A stretch of 64,000 nucleotides of DNA from Arthrobacter sp. CJ23 (GTDB taxonomy: Bacteria; Actinomycetota; Actinomycetes; Actinomycetales; Micrococcaceae), in contig NZ_CP102950.1 of the NCBI RefSeq assembly GCF_024741795.1, positions 2,232,001 to 2,296,000 on the forward strand. Reading direction: 5' to 3'. Position 1 is the stretch's first letter. Each line of letters starts with the position of its first letter. Under the pieces are notes generated by a model. That model was not told where the DNA came from. It did no database searches and worked only from the letters and a program-made list of their open reading frames with translations. Positions 63,119-64,000 of this stretch are shown here, piece after piece. The translations under genes and the position numbers were made by a program.

Positions 63119-64000
63119 ACCAGGCGGCTGCCGAACCGGAGACCGCAAGCCAGGACCGGAGCCTGGCGGATTCGCGCTGGCAACGGACCCTCGACGTCCT
63201 CTCCGTCATTGGCCCGCCGTTGACGGTTGCCACCGCACTGCTCGTCTATTTCGGCTGGGCCCGCACCGATGCGCAGGCCAAGTCCATGGGGCTGGACGTC
63301 AGCCTGTTCGGCTTCACGGTGCAGGACTTCATCCTGCGCAGCATCCAGTCGCTGTTCCAGCCGTTGGCATGGCTGGCCGTCATCGGGCTGCTGTGGCTCA
63401 TGGCGGACCGCGCCGTGGAACGGATGCTCGGCACTCCGCGGTTCCGCACCATTGTCCGCAGGGCCGCGACGGCGGTGCTCGCCGCCGGATTCCTTTTCGC
63501 CGCCGTCATGTGGACTGTCATCGTCACGCAGCCCGGGCGGATCCTGCTCTATGTGCCGTTCCTGATCGCCGGCGGGCTGGTGTTCGGCGCCTGGGGGCTC
63601 AGCCTCAGGCGCCGCTCCGCCGTCCCGGGGCGCAGCCTGCGGATGACCCCGCGCGGGCTGGAACGGTCGTTCGTCTTCGTGTTGGTCACCCTGCTGCTGT
63701 TCTGGGGGACCTCCGACTATGCCCAGGCCCTGGGCCGCGGGGCAGCCCTCGACTACCAGGAACGCTCGCACCTGCTGCCCACCGCCGTCGTCTACAGCAA
63801 GGAGAGGCTCGCCGTCACGGCACCGAACGTGCGCGAGGAAAACGTACGCGGGGAGGAGGCTGCCGGCAGCACCGCCCAGCCGCTGTACCGCTACACCGGG
63901 CTGCGGCTGCTCCTGGTGAGCGGAGGGCGGATCTTCCTCCTGAACGACGGCTGGACCCTCAAACAGGGCCGCGTGGTTGTACTGCCCGACGACGACAGCG
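63115..64000 (+). CDS. Membrane protein, partial (runs off the right edge)
   Basis: The first 295 codons of a frame starting with GTG that overlaps the lipoprotein stop. At least four hydrophobic helices are seen (for example GPPLTVATALLVYFGWART and FVFVLVTLLLFWGTSDYAQAL), and between them the segment SMGLDVSLFGFTVQDFILRSIQSLF. The last visible part is a soluble domain (SKERLAVTAPNVREE). The family is not recognised; the end lies outside the window. Confidence 0.75.
   Translation, partial: MNQAAAEPETASQDRSLADSRWQRTLDVLSVIGPPLTVATALLVYFGWARTDAQAKSMGLDVSLFGFTVQDFILRSIQSLFQPLAWLAVIGLLWLMADRAVERMLGTPRFRTIVRRAATAVLAAGFLFAAVMWTVIVTQPGRILLYVPFLIAGGLVFGAWGLSLRRRSAVPGRSLRMTPRGLERSFVFVLVTLLLFWGTSDYAQALGRGAALDYQERSHLLPTAVVYSKERLAVTAPNVREENVRGEEAAGSTAQPLYRYTGLRLLLVSGGRIFLLNDGWTLKQGRVVVLPDDDS

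Overview
The window is 64 kb of GC-rich DNA, densely coded and rich in ATGA/GTGA start-stop overlaps, with frequent GTG and TTG starts. Gene content points to a soil actinobacterium of the family Micrococcaceae, most like Arthrobacter, Pseudarthrobacter or Paenarthrobacter: a kdpFABCDE potassium operon, beta-ketoadipate pathway genes, a CoxL form II molybdenum hydroxylase cluster, a DasR-like GntR regulator with amino-sugar genes, and an IdeR/DtxR-type iron box. The genus is inferred from gene content and style, not from a marker gene. No rRNA, tRNA, CRISPR array, insertion sequence or phage gene was seen. The window reads as ordinary chromosome.

Layout. 1-2 kb: the 5' end of a CYTH-domain gene (cut by the left edge) and corA. 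1.7-12 kb: a potassium block, comprising a 37-codon membrane peptide, kdpF, kdpA, kdpB, kdpC, the sensor kinase kdpD and regulator kdpE in one translationally coupled operon, then a KimA-like APC permease. Heptamer repeats with an 11-bp period, sharing an identical 11-mer, lie upstream of both the operon and the permease. 12-22 kb: aromatic and acyl-CoA catabolism, with a glutaryl-CoA-dehydrogenase-like enzyme, a thiolase, an IclR regulator, pobA and pcaHG, then two RibD-type reductase genes (one broken by an in-frame stop), a 4-coumarate-CoA-ligase-like gene and arfB. 22-29 kb: a 2-oxoglutarate/Fe(II) oxygenase and a peptide/nickel-type ABC importer behind an iron box. 29-33 kb: secreted gamma-glutamyltransferase, an MFS transporter and a small secreted protein.

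33-41 kb: a minus-strand cox-type operon (coxD, coxE, xdhC/coxI-like, coxS, coxL, coxM, coxG) for a form II molybdenum hydroxylase. 40.6-43.2 kb: a MarR regulator divergent from a gene encoding GTP cyclohydrolase II fused to a flavin-dependent monooxygenase of acyl-CoA-dehydrogenase fold. A perfect 34-bp palindrome lies between them. This pair is the most unusual item in the window. 43-54 kb: the helicase HrpB, a coiled-coil protein, alpha/beta hydrolases, a TetR/DUF2306 pair with twin operators, a YciO/Sua5-family protein, and a LolA-like protein with an ABC exporter. 54-57 kb: an amino-sugar operon (SIS protein, BadF-type kinase, 35-codon leader frame) divergent from a DasR-like GntR. 57-60 kb: kynA, kynU and a PaaX-family regulator. 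60-64 kb: a HAD-like protein, a PiT phosphate transporter with a small membrane partner, and a lipoprotein plus membrane protein running off the right edge.

Regulation is unusually legible here. Symmetric operators or direct repeats can be read next to the likely cognate regulators KdpE, IclR, MarR, TetR and GntR, and candidate sites exist for IdeR/DtxR and PhoP. All of these binding assignments are inferences from sequence symmetry and position.
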